Below are positions 7,966-16,645 of a DNA stretch of 64,000 bases, piece by piece. Below the pieces are notes generated by a model. The model made no database searches. It was not told the DNA's origin and saw nothing but the letters and a program-made list of their open reading frames with translations. How positions within the stretch are numbered: position 1 is the first letter of the stretch; each line of letters opens with the position of its first letter. Position numbers and translations under genes: made by a program. Source of the stretch: Pontivivens nitratireducens (GTDB lineage Bacteria; Pseudomonadota; Alphaproteobacteria; Rhodobacterales; Rhodobacteraceae); contig NZ_JACJUQ010000006.1 in the NCBI RefSeq assembly GCF_014235845.1, positions 124,001 to 188,000 on the forward strand, given 5' to 3'.

Positions 7966-9564
7966 ATGGCTCGTCTTGACTCAGCGGTTCTGACCGCATC
8001 CGAGACCTTCGCGCGCAATCACGCGGCGCAAAGCGAACGCGTCGAAACCCTGCGCACGCGGATCGCCGAGGCCACGTCGGGCGGTCGCCCCGATATGGTG
8101 GAACGCCACCGCAAACGTGGCAAACTTCTGGTGCGCGAACGGATTGACCTGCTGGTGGATCCGGGTACGGCGTTTCTGGAGCTGTCATCGCTGGCGGCCT
8201 ATGGTCAATATGGTGGGGAGGTTCCCGGCTCCGGCATCGTGACCGGCATCGGTATCGTTCATGGGCTGCCGTGCGTGGTTATCGCGAATGATGCCACGGT
8301 CAAGGGCGGCTCCTTCTATCATGAGACGGTGCAAAAGCACATTCGCGCCCAGGAAATCGCGGCTGAGAACAGGTTGCCCTGTCTGTATCTGGTCGATTGC
8401 GGCGGGGCCTATCTGCCGGAACAGGATCGGGTCTTTCCCGATGCACGTCATTTCGGCAATTCCTTCTATCGCCAGACCAATATGTCGGCCAGCGGGCTGC
8501 CGCAAATCTCCGCCGTGTTCGGCGGCTGCACGGCAGGCGGGGCCTATATTCCGGCCCTGTCGGACGAGCTTATCATGGTGCGCGGCAACGCCCGCATCCA
8601 TCTGGGCGGGCCATCGATCGTCAAGGTGGCGATCAACGAGGAGGTCGATGGCGAAACCTTGGGCGGCGCCGAAATGCACACCAGCGTCTCCGGTGTTTGC
8701 GACCATCTGGCCGAGGATGAATACCATGCCCTCGCCCTGATGCGCGACATCGTGGCCGAGCTGGGTCAATCGCGCCCGATGCAGCCTGACACGCCACCCG
8801 CGCCGCCCGCGCATGACCCCTCCGAATTGCTGGGCGTCATCAGCGCCGATCGCAAGGAACCCTATGATATGCGCGAGGTTCTGCTGCGCATGATAGATGC
8901 CGGCGAATTTCGTGAGTTCAAGCCGGGCTGGGGCGAAACACTGGTCTGCGGAACGGCCCGCATCCACGGTTTTCGCGTTGGTATCCTGGCCAATAACGGC
9001 GCGCTTTTGTCCGAGAGCTCGCTGAAGGGCGCGCAATTCGTATCCATGTGCGACCAGCGCAACATCCCGCTTTTGTTCCTGCACAACATCTCCGGCTTCA
9101 TGGTCGGCACGGAGGCGGAGCGCGGCGGCATCGCCAAGGACAGCGCCAAGCTGGTCTATGCCATGTCAGTGGCCAAGGTGCCGCGTCTGTCGGTCCTGCT
9201 TGGCGGATCCTATGGGGCTGGCAATTACGGCATGTGCGGGCGGGGGTTTGCGCCGAACTTCCTCTTTGCGTGGCCCACGGCGGAACTCGCCACCATGTCC
9301 GCCGACATCGCCAGCAATGTGATGCTGGAACTGCGCAGACAAAAGGGCGGTGATCCTGAAAAGATGCAGGCCGATCTGGCGCAGATCGAGGCGCAGGTGC
9401 GCGCTCAATACGGCGAACAGTCCGATCCCTATTATGCGACCTCGCGGCTTTGGGATGACGGGCTGATCGAACCGGGTCAGACCCGCGATATCCTCGGCCT
9501 GTGCCTGTCCATAGTCTCTTCGGTGCCCGAGGCAGGGCGCCACACGCCCGTCTTCAGAATGTGA
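7966..9564 (+). CDS. Second acyl-CoA carboxylase carboxyltransferase (beta) subunit
   Basis: A 532-residue carboxyltransferase of the MCC/GCC-beta type, parallel to the one at 3212. It carries FGGCTAGGAYIPALSDE and RIHLGGPSIVKVAINEEV in the N-half, and NNGALLSESSLKGAQFV and SYGAGNYGMCGRGFAPN in the C-half. Its partner alpha subunit is encoded two genes downstream. It begins four bases after the TetR stop. The gene order beta, hydratase, alpha, dehydrogenase resembles liuBCDA, but no HMG-CoA lyase (LiuE) follows in the window, so methylcrotonyl-CoA is only one possible substrate. Confidence 0.9.
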   Translation: MARLDSAVLTASETFARNHAAQSERVETLRTRIAEATSGGRPDMVERHRKRGKLLVRERIDLLVDPGTAFLELSSLAAYGQYGGEVPGSGIVTGIGIVHGLPCVVIANDATVKGGSFYHETVQKHIRAQEIAAENRLPCLYLVDCGGAYLPEQDRVFPDARHFGNSFYRQTNMSASGLPQISAVFGGCTAGGAYIPALSDELIMVRGNARIHLGGPSIVKVAINEEVDGETLGGAEMHTSVSGVCDHLAEDEYHALALMRDIVAELGQSRPMQPDTPPAPPAHDPSELLGVISADRKEPYDMREVLLRMIDAGEFREFKPGWGETLVCGTARIHGFRVGILANNGALLSESSLKGAQFVSMCDQRNIPLLFLHNISGFMVGTEAERGGIAKDSAKLVYAMSVAKVPRLSVLLGGSYGAGNYGMCGRGFAPNFLFAWPTAELATMSADIASNVMLELRRQKGGDPEKMQADLAQIEAQVRAQYGEQSDPYYATSRLWDDGLIEPGQTRDILGLCLSIVSSVPEAGRHTPVFRM

Positions 9565-9574
9565 GGCCCTTGAT

Positions 9575-10369
9575 ATGACGACCACCTACGAAACCATCCT
9601 GCTTGAGACCGACGCGCGCGGCGTCGCCACCGTAACCTTGAACCGCCCGGACAAGCACAATGCCCTGAACGGCACGCTGATCGCCGAACTCTATGACGTC
9701 GCCGAAAAGCTGGCCAATGATGACAAGGTGCGCATCGTGGTTCTGACCGGCGCGGGCAAGAGCTTCTGCGCCGGGGGTGACTTTAACTGGTTCGCCTCCA
9801 ACATCGAAAAATCCCGCGCCGAGCGGGTGGAGCAAAGCGCCACGCTGGCGCATCTGCTGCGCCGCCTCGATACCTTGCCCAAGCCCCTGATCGGGCGGAT
9901 CAACGGGCCGGCCTATGGTGGCGGCGTCGGAATGATATCGGTCTGCGATTACACCATCGGCGCCGAAGGGTCGCGCTTTGGCCTGACCGAGGTGAAGCTG
10001 GGCCTGTTGCCGGCCAATATCTCGCCCTATGTCGTGGCGCGGATCGGCAAGGTGCATTCGCGCGAAACCATGCTGTCGGGCGCCCTGTTCGACAGCGCGC
10101 GGGCCGCGCGGATCGGCCTGCTGACCGAGGTTGTCGCCGCTGATGGACTGGACGCTGCCGTTGAAGGCGTCGTGCACGATCACCTTCAGGCCGCACCGGG
10201 GGCCGTGGCGGATACCAAGGCGCTGATTGCCTATGTCGCGGCGCACGATCTGGAAACCAACATGATCTATACCGCCGACCGGCTGGCCGATGCATGGGAA
10301 ACCGACGAGGGGATCGAGGGCATCAACAGCTTCCTCAAGAAGGGCACTCCTTCATGGCGGATAAAATGA
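9575..10369 (+). CDS. Enoyl-CoA hydratase/isomerase family protein
   Basis: A 264-residue crotonase-fold enzyme expected to hydrate the carboxylated enoyl-CoA (LiuC/AtuE position). Oxyanion-hole segments are GKSFCAGGDFNWF (about residues 64-76) and NGPAYGGGVGM. The acidic residue of FGLTEVKLGLLPANI fits the catalytic glutamate position of hydratases. It overlaps the next gene as ATGA (10366-10369), so translation is coupled. LiuC hydrates 3-methylglutaconyl-CoA and AtuE the isohexenyl analogue. The sequence does not let me separate them. Confidence 0.87.
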   Translation: MTTTYETILLETDARGVATVTLNRPDKHNALNGTLIAELYDVAEKLANDDKVRIVVLTGAGKSFCAGGDFNWFASNIEKSRAERVEQSATLAHLLRRLDTLPKPLIGRINGPAYGGGVGMISVCDYTIGAEGSRFGLTEVKLGLLPANISPYVVARIGKVHSRETMLSGALFDSARAARIGLLTEVVAADGLDAAVEGVVHDHLQAAPGAVADTKALIAYVAAHDLETNMIYTADRLADAWETDEGIEGINSFLKKGTPSWRIK

Positions 10370-12369
10370 GCTTTACCCGCGTCCTGATCGCCAACAGGGG
10401 TGAGATTGCACGGCGAATCCAGCGCGGCTGCCGCGCGCTGGGTGTGGAAACGGTCGCGGTCTTTTCCGAGGCTGACCGCGATGCGCCCTTTGTGGTCGAG
10501 GCTGATCACGCCGTGTGCATCGGCGGGGCCGCGCCCGCGGACAGCTATCTGAACGTCGATGCCATACTGGATGCCGCCCGGGTGACCGGGGCCGGTGCCG
10601 TGCATCCCGGCTATGGTTTCCTGTCCGAAAACGCAGGGTTCGCCGCCGCGGTCGAGGGGGCCGGTCTGGTTTTCATCGGGCCCGATGCCGACGCGATCGC
10701 AATGATGGGCTCGAAGATCGAGGCCAAGGCCGCAGCCGAGGCGGCAGGCGTGCCCGTTTTGCCCGGCTATCGCGGCGAGGACCAGTCCGACGCGCGATTG
10801 CTCGAAGAGGCGCAGACGCTTGGCACGCCGTTTCTGGTCAAGGCCAGCGCGGGCGGCGGCGGGCGCGGCATGCGCCTCGTCACAGATCTGGCCGATGCGC
10901 CCGAGGCCATCACCTCCGCGAGGTCCGAGGCGAAGGGCGCCTTTGGCGACGCGGCGGTGTTTCTGGAACGCTATGCGCCCCGCGCGCGCCACGTCGAGGT
11001 GCAGGTGCTGGGCGACAGCCACGGCACTGTGCTGCATCTGGGCGACCGGGATTGTTCGCTGCAACGCAACCACCAGAAGCTGATAGAGGAAGCCCCCGCC
11101 GCCGATCTGCCCGATGCCCTGCGCGATGACATGCGCGCGGCGGCGGTCCGTCTGGCACAATCCATCGGCTATCGCTCGGCAGGGACGGTGGAATACCTCT
11201 ACGATCCGGCACGCGGGGAATATTACTTCCTCGAAATGAACACCCGTTTGCAGGTGGAGCATCCGGTGACGGAGGCGATTACCGGCATCGATCTGGTTGA
11301 ATGGCAGTTGCGCATCGCCCGGGGCGAGGCGCTGTCGCTGGCTCAATCCGATGTGCGGTTCAACGGACACGCCATCGAGATCCGCATCGCGGCGGAGAAT
11401 CCGGCCGAGAATTTCCGACCCGAAACGGGCCAGATCACCCTCTGGGCGCCGCCTGCGGGCGTGAGGCTGGACAGCGGAGTCGCGGCAGGCTCGGTCGTGG
11501 GTCACCATTACGATTCCATGTTGGCGAAGCTGATCGTCCATGCGCCCGACCGGGCCGGGGCGATCCGGCAGGCGGTCGCGGCGATTGATGCCTTCGCTGT
11601 CGGTGGCGTCGGTCTGAACCTGTCCTATCAACGCGCCCTGTTGACCCATGCGGATTTCGAGGCGTTCCGGCACCACACCTCGGGATTGCCCGAGATGTTT
11701 CCGGGCGGCTGGACCCAGCCCATACCCGATGCCCGCGACATCGGCCTGGCCGCCATGGCGCTGCATCTGCATCTTGCCCCGACGGGCGGATCGCCTTGGG
11801 AAAGCCTGGGGTCATGGCGGCTTACGGCGGCGGCGGGGCGGCCCGGTGCGGCGTCCTATTGGACCACATCCGAGGATGATCCGATCCGCATATCCGGCAC
11901 CCCCCCCGCGCTTTCCGCCCTACTGCCGGATGGTCAGAGCACGACCGTCGAGTCCGCCACCCTGACCAGCGACCGCCTGTCTGGACGCATCGACGGCGTG
12001 CCCTTTTCGCGCATCGCACATGTCGAACGCGCCCGCGATCATTGGCGGGTGCACCTTCAGACCTCGGCGGGGATCTGCGCGGTGGAACTGCGCACCCTCG
12101 AAGATCGGCATCTGGTCCGCGCCGGGGCCGGGGGAAGCGGCGCTGACCTGCTGACAGCCCCGATGCCCGGTGCCGTGGCCGAGGTGCGCGTCGCACCCGG
12201 TGACCGCGTCGCCGTCGGTGACACGCTGGTGGTGCTCGAAGCCATGAAACTGCTGCAAAGCCTGCCCGCGCCGGTCGCGGGCATCGTAACGGAAATCTAT
12301 TGTGCACCGGGCGATACAGTCGCCGGGCACGCACCACTCGTCAAACTCGACCCGGAGGAAAAGACATGA
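10366..12369 (+). CDS. Second acyl-CoA carboxylase alpha subunit (biotin carboxylase-biotinyl fusion)
   Basis: A 667-residue fused alpha subunit. Biotin carboxylase spans roughly residues 1-450 (VLIANRGEIARR, KASAGGGGRGMRLV, EMNTRLQVEHPVTEAI). A BT-type linker follows, and a C-terminal biotinyl domain carries the biotin lysine in VLEAMKLLQSLPAP. The start is taken at the ATG overlapping the hydratase stop (ATGA). An ATG at 10354 would add MADK and is the main alternative. It also overlaps the following dehydrogenase as ATGA. This carboxylase is fused while the first one in the locus is split, so the two are not recent tandem duplicates. Confidence 0.9.
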   Translation: MSFTRVLIANRGEIARRIQRGCRALGVETVAVFSEADRDAPFVVEADHAVCIGGAAPADSYLNVDAILDAARVTGAGAVHPGYGFLSENAGFAAAVEGAGLVFIGPDADAIAMMGSKIEAKAAAEAAGVPVLPGYRGEDQSDARLLEEAQTLGTPFLVKASAGGGGRGMRLVTDLADAPEAITSARSEAKGAFGDAAVFLERYAPRARHVEVQVLGDSHGTVLHLGDRDCSLQRNHQKLIEEAPAADLPDALRDDMRAAAVRLAQSIGYRSAGTVEYLYDPARGEYYFLEMNTRLQVEHPVTEAITGIDLVEWQLRIARGEALSLAQSDVRFNGHAIEIRIAAENPAENFRPETGQITLWAPPAGVRLDSGVAAGSVVGHHYDSMLAKLIVHAPDRAGAIRQAVAAIDAFAVGGVGLNLSYQRALLTHADFEAFRHHTSGLPEMFPGGWTQPIPDARDIGLAAMALHLHLAPTGGSPWESLGSWRLTAAAGRPGAASYWTTSEDDPIRISGTPPALSALLPDGQSTTVESATLTSDRLSGRIDGVPFSRIAHVERARDHWRVHLQTSAGICAVELRTLEDRHLVRAGAGGSGADLLTAPMPGAVAEVRVAPGDRVAVGDTLVVLEAMKLLQSLPAPVAGIVTEIYCAPGDTVAGHAPLVKLDPEEKT

Positions 12370-13532
12370 CCAGCCAGGATACCATCACTGCGGCCAACGG
12401 CCCGTTCAACGAAGATCTCGAGATGATCCGCGCCCAGCTGCGCCGCTTCATCGAGACGGAGGTGACAGCCAAGGCCGACGCATGGGAAGAAGAGGGCATG
12501 GTGCCCCGCGACGTGCTGCGCCGGATGGGCGATCTGGGCGTGCTGGGAATGCGCTATGATGAGCAATATGGCGGCGCCGGGCTGGATGTGATGTCCAGCG
12601 TGGTTCTGGCAGAAGAGGTCGGCCGCTCCACCTTTGGCGGATTTTCGGCCACGGTTCTGGTGCATACCGACATGGCCTCGCCGCATCTTGAAAATGCCGG
12701 AACACCGGAACAAAAGGCCCGCTGGATGCCGTCGATCACCTCGGGTGAGAAGATCGCCGCCGTCGCGGTGACCGAACCCGGTGCCGGGTCGGACGTGGCG
12801 GGTATGCGCACCCGCGCGGTGAAGGACGGGTCCGACTGGGTTCTGAACGGCACCAAGATGTTCATCACAAACGGCGTGCACGGCGATATCTATTTCGTCG
12901 GCGCCAAGACCGATCCCGATGCCAAGGGCTCACGCGGGATCACCATGTTCGCGATCGAAAAGGGCACGCCTGGATTCTCGGTCGGTCGTGCGTTGAACAA
13001 GACCGGCTGGCTGTGCTCGGACACTGCCGAACTGATCTTCGAGGATGTCCGCGTCCCTGCCGAAGACGTGTTGGGTGAGGTCAACAAGGGCTTCTATTCG
13101 GTCATGAAGAACTTCCAGAACGAGCGGATCGTGCTGGGCGCAATGGCCTGCGCCGAGGCGCAGAGCGCGCTGGACATGACCGTGGACTATGTAAAGCAGC
13201 GCAAGGCCTTTGGCGGCGTGCTGTGGGACAAGCAGGCGATCCGCCAGCGTCTGGCCGATTGCCAGACCCGCATCGCGGCAGGCCGTCAGCTGGTCTATCA
13301 TGCCGCAGGGATGGACGCCGCGGGTCTCGACTGCGTGAAGGAAGTCTCGATGGTCAAGGCCTATTGCGGCGAGCTGGTGAATTCCGTGCTCTATGATTGT
13401 GTGCAGTTCCATGGCGGCATGGGCTACATGCGCGAAACCCCAGTGGAGCGCATGTCGCGCGACGCCCGCGTTCAGGCCATCGGCGGAGGTGCCTCCGAGG
13501 TGATGCTGGAAGAGGTCGCCAAGCGGATGTGA
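12366..13532 (+). CDS. Acyl-CoA dehydrogenase
   Basis: A 388-residue flavin acyl-CoA dehydrogenase, FAD-bound, passing electrons to ETF. The FAD/substrate motif VTEPGAGSD is at residues 135-143, and the C-terminal GGMGYMRETPVERMSRDAR is typical. The usual MCAD-type glutamate motif (YEGTSQ) is replaced by IGGGASE, whereas E253 in QNERIVLG aligns with the base used by isovaleryl-CoA and long-chain dehydrogenases. That favours branched substrates, as in LiuA or AtuD. The start is set by ATGA overlap with the carboxylase and a GGAGGAAAAG ribosome site. It is the last gene of the operon. Confidence 0.9.
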   Translation: MTSQDTITAANGPFNEDLEMIRAQLRRFIETEVTAKADAWEEEGMVPRDVLRRMGDLGVLGMRYDEQYGGAGLDVMSSVVLAEEVGRSTFGGFSATVLVHTDMASPHLENAGTPEQKARWMPSITSGEKIAAVAVTEPGAGSDVAGMRTRAVKDGSDWVLNGTKMFITNGVHGDIYFVGAKTDPDAKGSRGITMFAIEKGTPGFSVGRALNKTGWLCSDTAELIFEDVRVPAEDVLGEVNKGFYSVMKNFQNERIVLGAMACAEAQSALDMTVDYVKQRKAFGGVLWDKQAIRQRLADCQTRIAAGRQLVYHAAGMDAAGLDCVKEVSMVKAYCGELVNSVLYDCVQFHGGMGYMRETPVERMSRDARVQAIGGGASEVMLEEVAKRM

Positions 13533-13553
13533 GCCATCACTGCCAAGAACCCG

Positions 13554-13582
13554 GCGAGCTGGCGTGAAGAACGCTGGCTCGC
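13554..13582. terminator. Long hairpin between acyl-CoA dehydrogenase and Lrp genes
   Basis: GCGAGCTGGCGT (13554-13565) pairs with ACGCTGGCTCGC (13571-13582) over 12 bp with two wobble pairs and a 5-base loop. No T-run follows on either strand, so it may act as a mixed or Rho-assisted terminator for the convergent units. Confidence 0.5.
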
Positions 13583-13594
13583 TGAAAAGGGGCC

Positions 13595-13678
13595 GGTGCG
13601 TGGGTTATGGAGCCCTCTCCATGCCCTCCCGCAAAAGATTGCAGGTAGCGCGGCTAACTCACCGGTAGCCCCCGCACC
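13595..13678. other. Possible multibranched RNA structure in the intergenic region
   Basis: A closing stem (GGTGCG 13595-13600 with CGCACC 13673-13678, extendable by GGG/CCC past one mismatch) encloses three small hairpins. These are ATGGAG/CTCCAT (13607-13622), GCAA/TTGC (13631-13642) and GGCTA/TAGCC (13652-13670). On the minus strand it begins four bases after the Lrp stop. It matches no RNA family I recognise, and the small hairpins could be chance in GC-rich DNA. Confidence 0.3.
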
Positions 13679-13681
13679 AAT

Positions 13682-14152
13682 TCACGGATTGCGCGATATG
13701 CCGGATTTCACCCGGCGGATCGGGATCGAGGATTCGATGGAGGCGACGCCGTCGATCTTGACCAACCGTTCGATCATCAACTCCTCGAATTCTTTTAGCC
13801 CCGTCACGGTAAGGCGCAGCAGGTAGTCGCGATTGCCGGTCATCAGCCAGCAGTCCACGACCTCGGGAAAGGTCAGGATCGCGGATTCGAAGCGGGCGAG
13901 GGCCTGATCCACCTGCCGGTCGAGCTTGACGGAGACAAACACCGACATCGCGAAGCCGAGCGCGGCCTCGTTTATCAAAGCGGTATATCCCACGATGGTG
14001 CCAGACTGCTCCAGCCGTCTCAACCGGCGGATGACGGGTGTCGCGCTGAGGCCGACACGCTGGCTCAACTCCGCCGCGCTGATCCGCCCATCAAGGGTAA
14101 GCTCACGAAGAATTCTGATGTCGATTTCATCCAGAGTAGGATTTTCCACCAT
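13682..14152 (-). CDS. Lrp/AsnC-family transcriptional regulator
   Basis: A 156-residue regulator. The N-terminal winged helix reads LDEIDIRILRELTLDGRISA followed by ELSQRVGLSATPVIRRLRRLE. The C-terminal effector/oligomerization domain shows GNRDYLLRLTVTGLKEFEEL. The ATG at 14152 is chosen because GAGG lies about 8 bases upstream and the protein then starts at the family N-terminus. It is divergent from the E1 dehydrogenase at 14273, the arrangement of P. putida mdeR near mdeB, so it probably controls that gene in response to an amino acid. Confidence 0.87.
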   Translation of the reverse strand: MVENPTLDEIDIRILRELTLDGRISAAELSQRVGLSATPVIRRLRRLEQSGTIVGYTALINEAALGFAMSVFVSVKLDRQVDQALARFESAILTFPEVVDCWLMTGNRDYLLRLTVTGLKEFEELMIERLVKIDGVASIESSIPIRRVKSGISRNP

Positions 14153-14272
14153 GCTACCTCGTATCGTGGCGTATTCACCTATCATAGGACGCGCGCCAGC
14201 CAGCAATTGCAAGAAACCAACGCAAGTGCGCTGATAGGTTCGGCCGAAACATCTTGCCTGAGGATACGTGAC

Positions 14273-16645
14273 ATGAGCCGGAACCTGAAAATCGTCGAGC
14301 AGCGCCTGTTGTGGCTGTCGCACTGGATGATCCACAACGCCAACCACCTGCGCGACAAGGAAGACGGCATCAAGATCGGCGGGCATCAGGCCTCCTCCGC
14401 GTCTATGGTCTCGATCATGACGGCGCTGTATTTCTCCGCTCTGCGGCCCGAGGACAGGGTTGCGGTCAAGCCTCATGCCTCACCGATCTTTCATGCGATC
14501 CAGTACCTTATGGGCAACCAGACGCGTGAGAAGATGGAGGCGTTTCGGGGCCTGGGCGGTGCGCAATCCTATCCCTCCCGGACCAAGGACACCTGCGATG
14601 TCGATTTCTCGACCGGATCGGTGGGGTTGGGCGTGGCGATCACATCCTTTGCATCACTGGTGCAGGATTTCATCACGGCAAAATCCTGGGGCGAGGACGT
14701 GCAGCCGGGGCGTATGGTGGCGCTGGTCGGGGATGCGGAACTGGACGAGGGCAACATCTACGAATGCTTGCAGGAGGGGTGGAAGAATGACCTGCGCAAC
14801 ACGTGGTGGATCATCGACTACAACCGCCAGTCGCTGGACGGTATCGTGCGCGAGGGGCTGTTCCGCCGGGTCGAGAAGATCTTCGACGCGTTCGGCTGGG
14901 ATGTGGTTCGGGTGAAATACGGCGTGCTGCAACGCGCCGCCTTTGCGGAGCCGGGCGGTGAAAAGCTGCGCGCCTGGATCGACGACTGTCCGAACCAGCT
15001 CTACTCCGCGCTGACATTCATGGGGGGCGCTGTCTGGCGGGAACGCCTCATGGATGCGTTGGGCGATCAGGGGGATGTCAGCGCGCTGATCGCCCGCCGC
15101 TCGGACAAGGAGCTGGCCGACCTGATGGAAAACCTCGGCGGGAACTGCGTGGAGACGATGGCCGAGGTCTTCGCCGGCATCGACCACGACAGGCCGGTCT
15201 GCTTCCTCGCCTATACCATCAAGGGCTGGGGCACGCCCATTGCCGGGCACAAGGACAACCATGGCGGCCTGATGAACAAGACGCAGTTCGCGCAATGGCA
15301 GGATCATATGGGCGTGGCCAAGGGGCAGGAGTGGGAGAAATTCGCCACCGTCGCGGACCCGGACGCGCTGCAAGGCTTCCTCGATTCCGTGCCGTTCTTC
15401 GCCAAGGGGCAACGTCGGTTCAGCGATGCGCGGCTGAGCGTCCCAGATATCGAGATGGCCAGCGACAGGGACATCTCCACCCAAACGGCCTTTGGCAAGA
15501 TCCTGGATGATCTGGCAAAGGGGTCCAGCGATCTGGCGGCGCGGATCGTCACCACCTCACCCGATGTGACGGGCACGACCAGCCTTGGCCCGTGGGTGAA
15601 CCGGCGCAAGCTGTTTGCGCGGACGCAGCAATCGGACACCTTCATCAGCGAGAACATCCCCTCCACCGCCAAGTGGGAGTTCACCCCCGAGGGTCAGCAT
15701 ATCGAACTGGGCATTGCGGAGATGAACCTGATGCTGCTGTTGGGCGCGGCAGGGTTGAGCCACAGCCTGTTCGGCAAACGGCTGATCCCCATCGGCACAG
15801 TCTACGACCCGTTCGTGGCACGCGGTCTGGATGCGCTGAACTACGCCTGCTATCAGGACGCCCGGTTCCTGTTGGTCGGCACGCCCTCTGGTGTGACGCT
15901 GGCGCCCGAGGGGGGCGCGCATCAATCCATCAACGCGCCCCTGATCGGGATGAGCCAGGACGGGCTGGCCGCGTTCGAGCCTGCCTTTGTCGATGAACTG
16001 GCCGTCATCATGGGTTGGGCCTTCGACTATATCCAGCGCGACGGGGAGGGCGACCGGGATGAGCGGACATGGCTGCGGGATGAGACGGGCGGCTCCGTCT
16101 ATCTGCGCCTGACCACGAAACCGCTGGAGCAACCCGTACGCCGCGTGAACGAGGATTTCCGTCAGGGTGCCGTGGACGGGGCGTACTGGCTGCGCGAGCC
16201 CGGCCCGAACTGTTCGGTCGTCATTGCCTATCAAGGCGCCGTGGCGGATGAGGCGATCGCGGCGGCGGGGATGATCGCCGAACATCGTCGCGACGTGGCC
16301 GTACTGGCCGTGACCTCCGCCGATCGACTGCATGCGGGGTGGAGCGCCGCGCAGAGGGACCGCGCGCGCGGAAACCCCGCCGCGATGAGCCATGTGGAAA
16401 GGCTGCTGCAACAATTGCCACGCGATTGCGCGATGGTCACTGCGATAGACGGTCATCCCGCAACGTTGAGCTGGCTGGGCGCGGTTGCAGGTCATCGCAC
16501 CATTGCGCACGGGGTCGAGCATTTCGGACAGACGGGAACGATCGGCGATCTTTACCGGCATTTTCGAATCGACCGCAGATCGCTGGTTCAATCAATCAGC
16601 GCCCTGACGGCCGGCGCGTCGATTGATTTTGCCCGCTCAGGTTGA
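14273..16645 (+). CDS. Homodimeric pyruvate dehydrogenase E1-like 2-oxoacid dehydrogenase/transketolase (MdeB-like)
   Basis: A 790-residue thiamine-diphosphate enzyme of the AceE class, single-chain with the transketolase-type fold. The ThDP/magnesium site is visible in GDAELDEGNIYECLQEG and IDYNRQSLDGIV. Other family blocks are GGHQASSASMVSIMTALYF and YPSRTKDTCDVDFSTGSVG. It is about 100 residues shorter than E. coli AceE. No E2 or E3 gene is adjacent, which argues against the housekeeping pyruvate dehydrogenase. In P. putida, MdeB, an E1 homologue next to an Lrp regulator, acts on 2-oxobutyrate from methionine. The same pairing occurs here, but no methionine gamma-lyase is in the window. 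The ATG at 14273 has GAGG nine bases upstream. Confidence 0.78.
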   Translation: MSRNLKIVEQRLLWLSHWMIHNANHLRDKEDGIKIGGHQASSASMVSIMTALYFSALRPEDRVAVKPHASPIFHAIQYLMGNQTREKMEAFRGLGGAQSYPSRTKDTCDVDFSTGSVGLGVAITSFASLVQDFITAKSWGEDVQPGRMVALVGDAELDEGNIYECLQEGWKNDLRNTWWIIDYNRQSLDGIVREGLFRRVEKIFDAFGWDVVRVKYGVLQRAAFAEPGGEKLRAWIDDCPNQLYSALTFMGGAVWRERLMDALGDQGDVSALIARRSDKELADLMENLGGNCVETMAEVFAGIDHDRPVCFLAYTIKGWGTPIAGHKDNHGGLMNKTQFAQWQDHMGVAKGQEWEKFATVADPDALQGFLDSVPFFAKGQRRFSDARLSVPDIEMASDRDISTQTAFGKILDDLAKGSSDLAARIVTTSPDVTGTTSLGPWVNRRKLFARTQQSDTFISENIPSTAKWEFTPEGQHIELGIAEMNLMLLLGAAGLSHSLFGKRLIPIGTVYDPFVARGLDALNYACYQDARFLLVGTPSGVTLAPEGGAHQSINAPLIGMSQDGLAAFEPAFVDELAVIMGWAFDYIQRDGEGDRDERTWLRDETGGSVYLRLTTKPLEQPVRRVNEDFRQGAVDGAYWLREPGPNCSVVIAYQGAVADEAIAAAGMIAEHRRDVAVLAVTSADRLHAGWSAAQRDRARGNPAAMSHVERLLQQLPRDCAMVTAIDGHPATLSWLGAVAGHRTIAHGVEHFGQTGTIGDLYRHFRIDRRSLVQSISALTAGASIDFARSG

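Noticed and set aside
13595-13678. tRNA gene
   Set aside because: A cloverleaf-like shape appears, but there is no TTCGA-type T-loop and no anticodon arm of correct size.
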